NCBI GenBank assembly: GCA_017871115.1
Contig: JAFCIZ010000002.1
Location: 2,129,501 to 2,193,500 of the forward strand
Length of the DNA stretch: 64,000 nt
Origin: Cunninghamella blakesleeana
Lineage: Eukaryota; Mucoromycota; Mucoromycetes; Mucorales; Cunninghamellaceae
Reading direction: 5' to 3'
A model generated the notes under the pieces. It had not been told where the DNA came from, searched no databases, and was given only the letters and a program-made list of their open reading frames with translations. Below are positions 1 through 16,061 of this stretch, piece after piece (position 1 is the stretch's first letter; each line of letters opens with the position of its first letter). The position numbers and the translations under genes are program-made.

Positions 1-451
1 AGGGTTGTACTACAATAAATCGTAAATTGTGATATTTTAATAAGCCAATGCTTATTGTTTTATTATATTACGTCAAGTTCTCTAAAAATAGTTAGTGCTT
101 GGTTTCTTTTAATAAAAATTTTTTTATTCTTTCAAGCTGTCTTTTTTTTTTTTAATTTGAATTTCCAACTCATTCTTGGTAAAAAAAAAAATTTGAAAAT
201 GATTAATTATATATATTATTTATTATGTCAAAATTAATAATATTTATCGGATAATCTTATAAATTATTATTTATTCAAATGTTTATTATTATTTATTATT
301 TATTATTATTAATTATTATTATTATTATTATTATTATTATTGTTATTATCATTATCATTATTATTGTTATTGTTATTGTTATGATAATCCAATATATATA
401 TATGTATATATATGAAATGAATAAATGAATGAATAAAAATGACAATGAATT
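1..451. other. AT-rich flank with (ATT)n low complexity
   Basis: This stretch lies downstream of the PKA gene's stop codon. It is almost pure A/T, with an interrupted (ATT)n/(TTG)n microsatellite from about 270 to 382 and a short (TA)n tract near 393-412. No coding signal was seen on either strand, and the short open frames here are low-complexity artefacts. Confidence 0.7.
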
Positions 452-2449
<1,998 letters not shown>

Positions 2450-2892
2450 TTTAATAATAATAATAAAGAATATATGATTGATTGAATAAAGTTGGATAAG
2501 GTATGATATGTTATTTACAAAATAATATTATTATTATCGTTATTATTTATAATGAATGAATAGAGCTGCTTGTAGTATAATCTATTTATATGTATTTATA
2601 TTAAAAGTGTATGTATATATTCATATATGTGTATATGTAAATCTGTTTATTTCCATATATACTTATATTAAATAATAATAATAAAAAGATAGGAAAAAAA
2701 AAAAAAAAAGAGACTAATGGTATATTCTATTTGAATGACATATATTAAATAAATAAAATAAAAGAGGAAAAAAGGGAAGAATTTTTTTAGTTAAAAAAAG
2801 TTAAAAATTGATTAAATTCAAACCCAGTTGGATTATTTTACAAAGAAAAAGTAACAATGAACAGTAGAGCAAATGTTGTTAAAAAAAAAAAA

Positions 2893-2900
2893 TATAAATA
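2893..2900 (+). promoter_or_regulatory. candidate TATA box for the micropeptide gene
   Basis: TATAAATA followed by GAG, about 147 bp upstream of the ATG at 3047. It lies in the 597-bp interval between this ORF and the divergent PKA gene. In such AT-rich DNA a TATA match alone is weak evidence; its value is the correct side and distance. Confidence 0.3.
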
Positions 2901-3046
2901 GAGATCCATTTTTAATTCATTTTTTATACCTTTTTCTTTTAATTATCTATTTATTTTGTATTATTATTAAAAAATATAAAAAATAAAAACAAAACCATAA
3001 TTTTTGTCAACTTTAAACAAAAAAATTCTATCCAAAACTACCTGAA

Positions 3047-3136
3047 ATGTGCTGTTTCCTTATTTGCCGAAGAAGGGTTCCTCAAGGTGGTGGTGGTCCA
3101 ATGGGTTATCCTATTCCTCCTCCAATCTATTACTAA
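3047..3136 (+). CDS. 29-residue Cys/Arg/Gly/Pro/Tyr micropeptide
   Basis: A short reading frame of 29 codons from ATG 3047 to TAA 3134-3136. It starts MCCFLICRRR, continues with a PQGGGG linker and ends in GYPIPPPIYY. Three Cys in the first seven residues, around a small hydrophobic patch and followed by three Arg, suggest an S-acylated membrane-tethered peptide. The Gly-Pro-Tyr tail recalls CYSTM-type small proteins with the order reversed. Base composition supports coding: the frame is much richer in G and C (CCTCAAGGTGGTGGTGG and similar) than the nearly pure A/T flanks. The ATG has A at -3. Function is unknown. It could instead be the visible exon of a longer spliced gene, but it is closed by a stop and no flanking coding exon was seen. 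Confidence 0.5.
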   Translation: MCCFLICRRRVPQGGGGPMGYPIPPPIYY

Positions 3137-3492
3137 TAAAACATTTTCAAGTTTATTATTTTTTCTTTTTTGTCAATCCGTCCATAGATAAATACAATAT
3201 GATGATGGTCTTATATTTTTTTTTTTTCTTTTTCTTCCTTTATTTTACATATATATATATATATATATATATATTGATATACTCCATCTTATTATATTTC
3301 ATTTTTTTTAATAAAAAGAATTTATAACAAATTAACTTTTTCTGTTCTTTTTTTAATTACGAGATTTATTTACTTTTATATCTTTTTTAGACGGTAAGAA
3401 TAATGGTCGAATACTTATATATATACACACACATACACATACACACACACACATATATATATATATATAAATTATATAAATCATACGCGCTT
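3137..3492. other. AT-rich interval, 3' ends of two converging genes
   Basis: Between the micropeptide stop and the stop of the GDSL hydrolase. It contains long T tracts, (TA)n at about 3248-3274, and a (CA)n/(TA)n tract at about 3421-3468. No gene was seen. Confidence 0.6.
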
Positions 3493-5437
3493 TTAATGAA
3501 CTTGTAATCTATCTTCATCCTTAATACAATATATAGGTTCATCACTTGAAAAGGTTAATATCTGAGGAGTTTGTGAAGATGGTGTATGCATCATTTTCCT
3601 AACGTGTAATATAATAGTTATAAGAAAAATAATTAATTTTATATATGATCTTTATATATCTATGTTTATACATATATATATTGTTGATATATCGTTTCTC
3701 TTCAGATACCAATTACTATTTACCATAATTCTTTTGAAAACCAAGCATGGGCCAATTCAGATGGATGAAAACAATCTACATCGCTGTTTTTTTTTTTTTT
3801 TTTTTTTTTTGTTATTATTATATTAAAGAGATAGAGTAAAATAAAATAAAGAATGAATAATTAAATACGTTTATATAATTTATTTATATGTATGTATACC
3901 TAATTGCTTGAATGGGAAAACTATTGATATCTGCTGGTAGTGGGTGATAAATAACCGTAAATGTATTGTTTGTGTACATAGGATCTTGATACTGTGTAGC
4001 CACCTTTTGGAGAGCTGTATTGAATTGAGGCATGAGCTGAGCCATAAATGTGCGGTTAGCAGCGGTATGAGCACACATACATTCATGATCATGAAGTACA
4101 AAATCACTTTGTTGAAAGGGACGGCAATAACTAGGATAGGCTTCAGTAGCAGTATAAATTTCGTCAATTCGAATCAGACCAATGATTTGTACTAACACAT
4201 AAGGAATGGTTAAACGAATTCTTTCAATTGCTAATTGAACATCAATACTAAATGGTCCAGGTAATGAGCTGTTGACTGCACAGGAGTGGCATAAATCATT
4301 GGAACCTATAAAAAATGTTAATAGTTTCCAGTCCGTTCTCTTGATTTGATCATCTTGATAAGCTTTGTCAAGTTGCTTTAATATATAATCCAACTCATGA
4401 TCAATATTTAAACTTCTTGCCCCAGATTGTGCCGCATTCAATACATCAATAGAAGGTCTATATTGGCCAATAGGGCAAAATCCATCACCTATATTATTTT
4501 TAGAAAATAAATGAAATAATATATATGTATATAAATTTTTGTAATATAAAAATCGCCTTTTTAGAGATAATATATATATGTAGTATATTCATATTGTATC
4601 ACCAAAACAGATTGTAATGATTTGATCTCCAACTGAAGCTCCGTATAAATTATGTGAATAAAAGTTTATCAAGTTTGGAATTGTAATAGCACCATGGTCC
4701 TATTTTTAAAAAAGTCACCAGATAAAATCAAGGTCGATTAAAATATTATATTTTATATTTTATGTTTAATGGTATATATATAGAATTACTTACTCCACCC
4801 ATAGCAAAAGAAACACCCCTTGCTTCTCTAATTGTATCAAGACTTATATATTTTTCATTTTGTACTCCTTTTGCACCAAACCCAGCCATAACACTAGAAG
4901 AAAAAAATGGTAAAAAAAGAAAAGCTAATCAGATAATTTTTTATTTTTTTTAAGGACTATATATACTAGCATATATTACCTATCACCGACTCCAATCACT
5001 ACTTTTATATCGTCTGCCCGCAAATCATCGACTGATTTTGCAGGTTGTCTTGGACGAAGGGTAGGACAAGGCAAAACCAAAGGAAGATTGTTTGCACTGC
5101 CATTTGAGTTATTATTACTATTATTATAACTATTATTGTTGGAATCATTATCAAAGGCCAGGTTAGTGGATTTCATGATTTCTGGTAAAGCTAAAAGGAT
5201 ATATAAATAGGCTAAGAGTGGTAATAAACAAGCCAAGATTAAGATGGCTGGAAACCAAGTTAATACTCTTTCAGGTTTTTGTCGTCCATTAATTAAAACT
5301 GTTGCATCCACTTGATTATTTCTTTCATTTGTGTGTAAAGGTGCTGTTGATGTTGATGCTAAAGATGTTGTTTTTACTGTAAATTTTTTGTAATCAGCAA
5401 GTGAGGATATAAAAGTTTGTCCAGTGACATAAAACAT
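3493..5437 (-). CDS. Membrane-anchored GDSL/SGNH hydrolase (phospholipase B-like)
   Basis: Six exons (5437-4980, 4893-4794, 4699-4603, 4488-3900, 3783-3724, 3598-3493) give 469 residues. An N-terminal cytosolic stretch is followed by one hydrophobic segment (~62-85, WFPAILILACLLPLLAYLY) and an Asn/Ser-rich stalk, so this looks like a type II membrane protein with a lumenal or external SGNH domain. The nucleophile block is GVGDS followed by VMAGFGAKG, with Ser153. The GSNDLC block follows, and the His block is DVDCFH with Asp418 and His421. These fit the phospholipase B1-like branch of SGNH hydrolases, so an acyl-ester hydrolase or lipase is expected; the substrate cannot be read from sequence. 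The codon for the catalytic Ser is split by intron 1 (AG|T), so the active site exists only after correct splicing. Confidence 0.85.
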
Positions 5438-5680
5438 TTTTTTTTTTAAAAAAAAAAAAAGTCAATAAAATGAGAAGGTAAAATAAAGAAAATAAGTCAT
5501 AATATGAGTTGATGATTATATATAGGTACATTTTTTTTTTAGTGATCAATGCGACTTATACAATATAAAAAGGAGATTTCATTTAAATAATAAATAAATA
5601 AAAAGATTGTTGATAGATTTTGTGATACCATCGTTCCAAATATAATGTTAAAGATTTTCATTTATTATACATATAATTAC

Positions 5681-7158
5681 TTATTTAAATATCAATTTAT
5701 AAATTTGTACACCTGATTCAAAAGCCAAAGGAGGTACAACATCTTTATCACTATCATTTATTGATGGATCATTTAATAATGTTATGTTAAAATGCTGCTC
5801 ACATAGTTTCCAAAATCGTTCTTCTTCATTATGATCAAGCCCTCTTCGTTTATATCCAATATAGATCCTTCCATTTGTATTACATACATCTACAAATGTT
5901 TTTACCAAGTCTTCAAAAAATTCAGATTCATAGAGTACATCAGATGCAAGAATAATATCTGCTTTACCACATCCTTGTGCTTGTTGCTTATCACCTATTA
6001 TATATGTTGTCAGTTTTTTTTTTAAATAAAAGTAATATAAAATGTAATGATCATTAGATTAATCCAATATTTTATTTTTATTATTATATTAACCTTACCC
6101 CATAATAATGCCTTGACATTTAATGAGCATTTTGTTGTTAAATATCTATTTAAATTCACATTATCATTGATTAAATTGAGAGCTTCATCTAATTCTGTTA
6201 TGGTCACTTTGGAGGGATTAGCATCTTCAACCACAGAAAGTCCAATTAAGCCAGTACTAATAATGATATAATAAATAATCCAAACCGGAAGGTTAATAAT
6301 AAATATTGTAGAAGACTAAAACTAAAAATAAATATATTACCCTGCACTTAAATCCATTATATGTTTCCCATCAAATATTATTTTATTCTTTTGGACCATC
6401 AATTTTAACATTTTATACATAACAAGAGCTGAATCCCATATCTTGCCAGGTATGCCACTCTCCCAAGATTCATGAATAGCTATATTAATATTGTCTTTAC
6501 CACCAACTTCATTATTACTGCTGGGTTGGAAAGAAAAAAGTCGATAAGTATCGTGTACAGTTGGTATCGATGAGGGCCAATTTTCAATTGGGGTATTTGT
6601 AGGTAGTGCTTGGTCTGGATCTTTATTTGTTAATTCAATGGGGCCGACAACAAGTGGTAATATTAAATCATCTAGGTTTTCTGGTGGTGGCGTTTTTAGT
6701 TGTTTAGGGAATTGGTCGCACTGACGACAATAAATACGTAAATAACGTGGACCAAGTTGAGGAGGTTGATTTTGATGTTTTTCTTTATTGATAGTAATTT
6801 TATATTCAAAAGACCCTTTTCCGTTACCCAAAAATCCTGCAATATCTGTTATAGGTAAAGTTGAACTGGCTAGGGTACAAGGTCGCACATGCACTTGATA
6901 TGATTCATCGCATTGAAAGGGTGTCAAAGAGATGGTAGTAGAAGAAGGCATTAATAAATCACATCCAAGATAAACGCGTCCATTAGGTTCTATATCTGCT
7001 CGTTTAAACAATCCAATTTCATTTACAAGAAATACTTCAATACGATACCAATGATCTAAGGATACTTGCTGAATTAATGGTGAACGTAAATTCATACGGT
7101 ATAAAGCAAAGTGATTATTTATTTTAGATCTAAATTCATCATCAGTTATATTAGACAT
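5681..7158 (-). CDS. METTL21/Methyltransf_16-like protein methyltransferase with long N-terminal extension
   Basis: Three exons (7158-6341, 6256-6099, 5994-5681) give 429 residues. The C-terminal ~165 residues are a Rossmann S-adenosylmethionine methyltransferase of the Methyltransf_16 (METTL21/FAM86/EEF1A-KMT) group. Motif I is DLSAGTGLIGLS (~269-280), an acidic site follows at ITELDEAL, and the post-motif is ASDVLYESEFFEDLVKTF. The family methylates lysines of chaperones and translation factors; the substrate here is unknown. The first ~260 residues show no domain I recognise: beta-rich, with a Cys pair in IYCRQCDQ and a proline-rich loop. Intron 1 falls inside motif I, in the second Gly of SAGTG. 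The gene is tandem with and downstream of the TMEM234 homologue on the same strand (156 bp between). Confidence 0.8.
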
Positions 7159-7314
7159 AGTATTAATTAATAAAAGTTATAAATATATACATATATATAT
7201 ATATTTAACTTTTTTCATAAAGGTAATAAAAGAAAAAAAAGAAAAAAAAAAAAGGTAGTAAAAAAAAATTGAAAAAAAAATTACTTGTAAAAAAATTGAA
7301 GTCCCGTGAAAAAT

Positions 7315-7769
7315 CTATTTACTAACGCATATCAGTACACCAACGATGATCAAAACCATACCTATCCATGTATCTATTCATTTAAAATCAATTATATTTA
7401 ATATTAAATAAATTATTTACTATATCAATATTAATAATCAACTTATATATGTATATACTACCTCTACCACCTAATTTTTCACCTAAAAGAAGACCTGTTA
7501 ATAAAGAAAACACAAATGTGAGCGAATTGGTGATAGGTACAGCTAATGACATTTCTATAAAAATAGTAATAAAGGTAATGGTTATATTTAGTAAATGTAG
7601 ATAAATAAATAAATGTATATGTATACTTTTTTAATTCTTATTTTTATTTGTTTTTACCACTTTTTCCTAAAGTATAATAATAAACAACAGATCCACTCAA
7701 ATTAAGGGCCAATGGTAATACATACTATTAAAATAATATAGGCTTTCAGTACAATCTTAACATAGAGCC

Positions 7770-7811
<42 letters not shown>

Positions 7812-8367
7812 GCTTATTATTATTATTACTATTATTATTAACGATTAATCAATTACCTGCCAGCGTGTTAGCAAATATTTTAACTCGGCAAACCATTTTT
7901 TGATCCCTCCTTGTGGGTATTGATTTGATATGTTTTCAAGTCCTGCACTTCCGGATTTAATAAAGTTATTTGTTGATCCCCAGCATATTGCCACTAGAGA
8001 TTTTTTTTAAAAATAGTAATAATATTATTCCAAAGATAATAATATTTTTTTAAAAGACAAATAAAATATAAATTATTGTTATTATTATTGTTGTTGTTGT
8101 TATTTTTGTTGTTATTGTTACTGTTATTTATTGTAAATTATTTTGTTACTGTCTAACAACATTGATATATATCATATTTGCAAGACTTTTATTGTGCTTT
8201 ATACCTAAGATGAATCCCGTAAATTGTTCTATCATTAACCCACAATAATATATGTAATAAACACATTATATATTAAATATACAATTCAATAAAAATATTC
8301 ATATTCGTATTAATATGCGTATAAATATACATATTATCTACTTACGAATAATATCGGCGGTGGCCAT
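7315..8367 (-). CDS. TMEM234-like small multispan membrane protein
   Basis: A 133-residue protein from six tiny exons: 8367-8346, 8228-8205, 7993-7857, 7724-7658, 7554-7462 and 7373-7315. The exons are short and scattered. All phases join correctly. Recognisable TMEM234 features, in order, are CWGSTNNFIKSGSAGLENI in and after the first membrane segment, KYLLTRWQYVLPLALNLSG SVVYYYTLGK in the second, LAVPITNSLTFVFSLLTGLLLGEKLGG in the third, and WIGMVLIIVGVLICVSK at the C-terminus. This is a half-size EamA/DMT-like four-helix topology. Function in fungi is unknown. Family assignment is by pattern; intron placement is supported by continuous homology through every junction. Confidence 0.82.
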
Positions 8368-9234
8368 ATCAATATATTTTTATTCTTTTTTTTAAAAAAA
8401 TATTAAAAGAAAAGGAAAAAATTATAATTCTCAGCCTTAAAACTTCGCTTTTAATAAGAGCACCAGTGAAATTTTCGAAATTCCAGCACTATTTTAAAAT
8501 TAATTTATATTTTTTCTTTCGTTCTTTTTTTTTTCTTGATCCTTTATTTTTTATGGTATTGTTCATATATGTATGTATATTTGTATACGTATTCTAAACT
8601 TTTATTATGATATTATTATCGATAAGTTTAAAAGTATGAATTTTTAGAAACTGGTAACAATTTTTTTTATTATGTATTATAACTTTTTACAAGAAAAACG
8701 CGTCTTTTTTATATCTTAAATCGTTACTTCCATTGATAATAAATTTATATTCATCTTTGTTTTATTAGTTTTTTATTGTTAATAAATAATAAAGCTAGGC
8801 TACTAGGTTTTCATATTTCTGGATTAATCTCGTCAAAGTAAATAAAAATTCACTATCATATATCAAAAATCTATTAAAAATAGCTATGTGCGATTTTAGT
8901 GTTATACATTATTTACTGGAACAAATCGCCCCCAATAATTATAATGTTCCATTCTCTTTCTTTTGCTCTTTTCATTTTATGTCATTCAATTTTTCATGGA
9001 TTAGATCATGTGAAACACAACAAAATAGATAAATAAAAAGGGAACAAAAAGTGTTTAAAAAGTCTGTGACCAAAAAGAGATATAAAGTTTATGAGAAAAT
9101 CTAAGTATCCTATATAGAGAAGTATAGACCAGTAAGTATACCTATTTTATTGTTATTTTTTATATATGAATTTTAAATGAAAAAAAAAACCCAAATTAAT
9201 ATTTTCGAATAATTTAATTTATTGGAGAACTTTG

Positions 9235-9268
<34 letters not shown>

Positions 9269-11267
9269 TTTAAAATACAATGAGTAGCCAATAAAAAAAG
9301 TGTTGAACCTTTGGGTATGTATATGCTGTTTTTCTCACTTTGCTTATTTTTAACGCTGTTTACTTTTGTAAAAAACTAAGCTCGAGTTGTTTATATAAAG
9401 CTGATGGTTTTCCTTTTTCTTTTTTATTATGTAACATTGTCATTATCTTTATTACTTAACGATATCTGCGACGCTTTACATCACTTAATTATTAGTTGAA
9501 AATTTGACCCTGATTATTTAATATTTGCAGAATATGAACTTAATAGTATATCAAAAGTCGAGGAATTTGTCGAATAACAAAACAAAAAATAGTTAAATTA
9601 TAAGAATATATCATTTTACTAGCAATATAAATAATTTATAATTGCTATTGGTGTTATAGGTAATATTAAAACAAAATAATAATAAAATCCTCTGAAGCAT
9701 AAAAATTTAAAGTCTACAGGATACTCATCAGATACTTCTTTTTTTTTTTTCCTAAAGTTGATTGGATATATACGTAGATTCATAATGGATTATGTAAAGA
9801 AGAATATCTAATAGGATTAATTATATTAATGACTGTTACAAATAATGGAGAGCAACAAACACGGCAAAACCAATTGGATTAAGTACGACAGTATATAGGA
9901 AAAACCAATATAAAGGAATTCCAGAGGATGACGCTATTGTTTTTATCTTATAATATGTTCCAATTAATTTATCAACAATAACTGTTTAATTGGAGCATTG
10001 TCCAAGTTCAAGGTTACATATTAATTAGCTCTATTGATATATAGTTAAAGCAATATGGTGATTTTTTTTCTTTCTTTCTAAAATCATTTTCTTATAATTT
10101 TATAGAAATCTCATATGAATTTCCCGATCTTATATTAAAGAAAAGGAAAGGAAAAAATGTATAGGAATAAACGTCATCGAAAAATAAATAGCATATTAAC
10201 AACTTACAATTACCATCTTTCACCAATACTCGTCTATTCTTTTTTAACACCAAAATAGTACAATTAAATATTTAACAATGAAAATAATCTATCAATATTA
10301 TTTTTTAAATTTGCATCATTTTTTCTCACAGATAAAATAGAATTTTAATCATTATGCTCTTTTTTTTTCTTTTTTTTAAAAAAAGGGATTGATTATATAT
10401 TTGCATAGGATTCTATAATATATATATATATATATATATAAATGTATATTGTTGCACGGGTAAATTGGCAGATATTTTGCGGAGATTGAGATTGATCACA
10501 TCAAAAAAGTACTATACAGAATTTTATATATGTTTTAAAATATAATATATATATATGTACCATCGCTTTTGATTAAATCATCAATAAACTTAATCAGTTT
10601 ATTTATATACATATATTCGTTTGATCATTAAATTAAGTATTGAGAAAATAATAAAAATAATAAGCTTATTTATATTAATTCGGATGGAAGGAATTAAACC
10701 GGATATAAAGGTGTTAAGTAGAATTATGAGGCTTTTTTTTTTTTGAAAAAAAAAGCATTGATAAGATTTTTTAAATCCCTTGCCAATGATAAAAGTTTTG
10801 ATAATCTTATCATTATTTATATGGAAATAAGTGAATTACTAGGTGACCCTTACATAAAAATATAAAAAATAAATTCTACATATATATTATATATAAATGG
10901 TCATTTTATTATAAAAATATATGTTCATTGTTATTTTATATATGTATCTATTTTTCCCCCCAACAATATGTTTATTTATGGTAAATGACATATTGATATA
11001 TATGATAATATAATATATAAAATAGAATTCATCGATTATTAGTGAGTCAAATAAAGTAATTTGTAACATAATTTTTTTTAAGGTCAGTTAGTAAAAAAAG
11101 AGATCATCTACTTTTTTTCAAGAGTGAGCGGGATATAAAATTGATATAAAAACCTAAATTCTAATTTTCTTTCTTTTTTTTTTTTTCGCTCTCTTCCACT
11201 TTTTTTTCTACTTTTAATATTTTATATATATATATATATTTATATACCTGTTTTATAACGCATAAAA
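8368..11267. other. 2.9 kb AT-rich intergenic region
   Basis: Promoter region of two divergent genes (TMEM234 homologue and phosphoglycerate dehydrogenase), far longer than neighbouring gaps. It is mostly A/T with (TA)n at 9237-9262 and about 10420-10441. One patch of higher GC on the minus strand at 9836-9981 could be a coding remnant and is listed separately. A pyrimidine-rich tract at about 11165-11215 precedes the dehydrogenase start, as is usual for fungal promoters. No complete gene was seen. Confidence 0.6.
9836..9981 (-). pseudogene. possible terminal exon or relic of a membrane protein
   Basis: A 48-codon minus-strand frame that follows an AAACAG acceptor-like trinucleotide and ends at TAA 9836-9838. 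Its last half reads like a membrane segment (GIPLYWFFLYTVVLNPIG, then FAVFVALHYL). GC content is visibly above the surrounding DNA. No upstream exon could be joined with confidence, so this is either an orphan last exon or chance. Confidence 0.2.
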
Positions 11268-12729
11268 ATGGTTAACGCTGAAAATAATAACCGTACTCGT
11301 AGTTCCTCATTTACTCAAGCAAAACCAAAGGTGCTTCGCCCATTTAATACTGCTGAGGTTAAAGTATTATTATTAGAAAACGTCAACGAGACAGCTGTCA
11401 AGGCTTTTAAAAAACAAGGCTATCAGGTAGGTTATATTTAAACAATCTTTTATAAAAATATAAATACAAATATAAATATATATATATACATGTGTGTGTA
11501 ATAAAAGAATGAATACTAATAGCAAAGTTATTATTATTGCTTCTATATATTATTATATACTATTATTTGTAATATAGGTAGAAACTTATGCAAAGGCCTT
11601 AGTTGGCGATGAATTGCTTGACAAGATTAAAGATGTTCATGTCATTGGTATTCGTTCCAAGACCAAGTTAACCAAAAAGGTATTAGATGAAGCCAAGAAC
11701 TTATTAGCTATCGGATGTTTCTGTATCGGTACCAACCAAGTAGACCTTCATCATGCTGCTTCTAAAGGCATTTCTGTCTTCAACTCTCCTTTTAGCAATT
11801 CAAGATCTGTAGCCGAGTTAGTGATTGGTGAAATTATATGTTTAGCAAGACAATTAGGGGATCGTAATACCGAAATGCATGATGGAATGTGGAATAAAGT
11901 GTCAAAAAATTGTTTTGAAATCAGAGGAAAAGTATTAGGGATTGTTGGGTATGGACATATTGGTGCACAACTTTCTGTATTAGCTGAAGCCATGGGTCTA
12001 AAAGTCTATTTTCATGATATTTTACAAATCATGCCTTTAGGTCAAGCTAAACAAACGGAAACTTTAGAAGAATTATTAGCCATATCAGATTTTGTCTCTT
12101 TACATGTACCTGAATTAGAAGAAACAAAAAATATGATTGGAGAACGCGAAATAATGGGTTATATGAAAAAAGGCGCTTATTTATTAAATAATGCTAGAGG
12201 TACTGTGGTTCAAATCCCAGCTCTTGTGAAAGGGCTTCAATCTGGCCATCTTGCTGGTGCTGCTATTGATGTATATCCTAAAGAACCTGCCGCTAATGGT
12301 CCTCATTTTACAGATTACCCTGATTTATTGGCTTGCCCTAATTTAATCATGACTCCTCATATTGGTGGTTCAACAGAAGAAGCTCAAAGTATGATTGGTG
12401 TTGAAGTCTCAAATGCTTTAATCAAATACATCAATGAAGGTACATCTATTGGCGCTGTAAATTTTCCTGAAATCGATTTACGTGCTATAAGAGAAGACGA
12501 TAAACATACTGTTCGTGTACTTTATATTCATAAAAATATTCCTGGTGTTTTGAAAGAAATTAATGAAATATTTGCTGACCATAATGTAGAAAAACAACAC
12601 TCAGACTCAAAGGGGGAAATCGCTTATGTTATGGCTGATATTGCTAATGTCTCGGACGAATTATTATTAAAACTTTATAATGCTATTACTGCTACTCGTG
12701 CCAATATCCAAACAAGACTTTTATATTAA
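11268..12729 (+). CDS. SER3: D-3-phosphoglycerate dehydrogenase
   Basis: First enzyme of the phosphorylated serine pathway; oxidises 3-phosphoglycerate to 3-phosphohydroxypyruvate with NAD+ in the cytosol. Two exons (11268-11426 and 11578-12729) give 436 residues, the usual fungal length. Features: NAD-binding loop GYGHIG (177-182), catalytic Arg260 in NNARG, Glu289 in YPKEP, His314 in TPHIGG, and a C-terminal ACT domain (~360-436) starting at HTVRVLYIHKNIPGVL, the site of serine feedback control in the family. The Ser/Arg-rich N-terminal extension (first ~35 residues) is typical of Ser3/Ser33. The start is the first ATG after a pyrimidine-rich leader. SER3 is used in the yeast sense; a single gene may correspond to both SER3 and SER33. 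Confidence 0.95.
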
Positions 12730-13479
12730 ATTAATTTAAAAAAAAATATCCCTACTTATATATATATATATATATATATTAATATTATATTATCATTATT
12801 ATTATTATTATAGTTATTATTATTTTAGTTATTATTATTACATAATTTAGCATTCAACATTTCATTATATTCATTCGTATACATATCTTTTTTTTATATA
12901 TTAAAATCAACTCAACTTGATTTGCACTAAAATATAAAAAATAAAAAATACTTTTGTACATTTATTACTAAAACCTAGCCTCCGGCCTTTCAGATTATGA
13001 AAAAAAATAAAATAAAATAAAGTAAAATAATAATATATCGAGAGAAAAAAAAAGAAAAAAAAAAGAGCATGTTCACAGTAATAATGAGTTGAAAATAAAC
13101 GACCATTATGATTGAATGGTTTTTACTTTTGCAATCATTTGACATGTACATAAAAATTGGTAAAAGTAGTCTTGATAAAATAGTTTGGTACAAAATGGAG
13201 ATAAATACAAAATAAAAATATCTAAACATTTTTCTTTTTTTAATCTCTCACTATCCATATTGATTTTTTTTTTTTACCACTTATCAAAATAAATATACTT
13301 TCATATATAATAAAAAATACAGATTTATTGTAAATAAATACAAGGTGTGAAAAAAAAATAATTAACAGAAATAAGAAAAATATATATAAAAATAAACTTA
13401 GGGTAAAAAAAAAAAATTAAAAAAGAAAAAGGGATCTATCTATTATAAAAAATGATACATAAGGTAATAACGATTAATT
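12730..13479. other. intergenic, convergent 3' ends
   Basis: Separates the 3' ends of the convergent dehydrogenase and ATP sulfurylase genes. It has a (TA)n tract at 12758-12778, (ATT)n at about 12793-12840, and A/T homopolymers. No gene was seen. Confidence 0.7.

Positions 13480-16061
<2,582 letters not shown>

Noticed and set aside
8891..9031. 47-codon plus-strand frame starting MCDFSVIHYLLEQ
   Set aside because: It has an ATG and no low complexity, but its length is within what random AT-rich DNA gives across 64 kb, and no homology is recognised.
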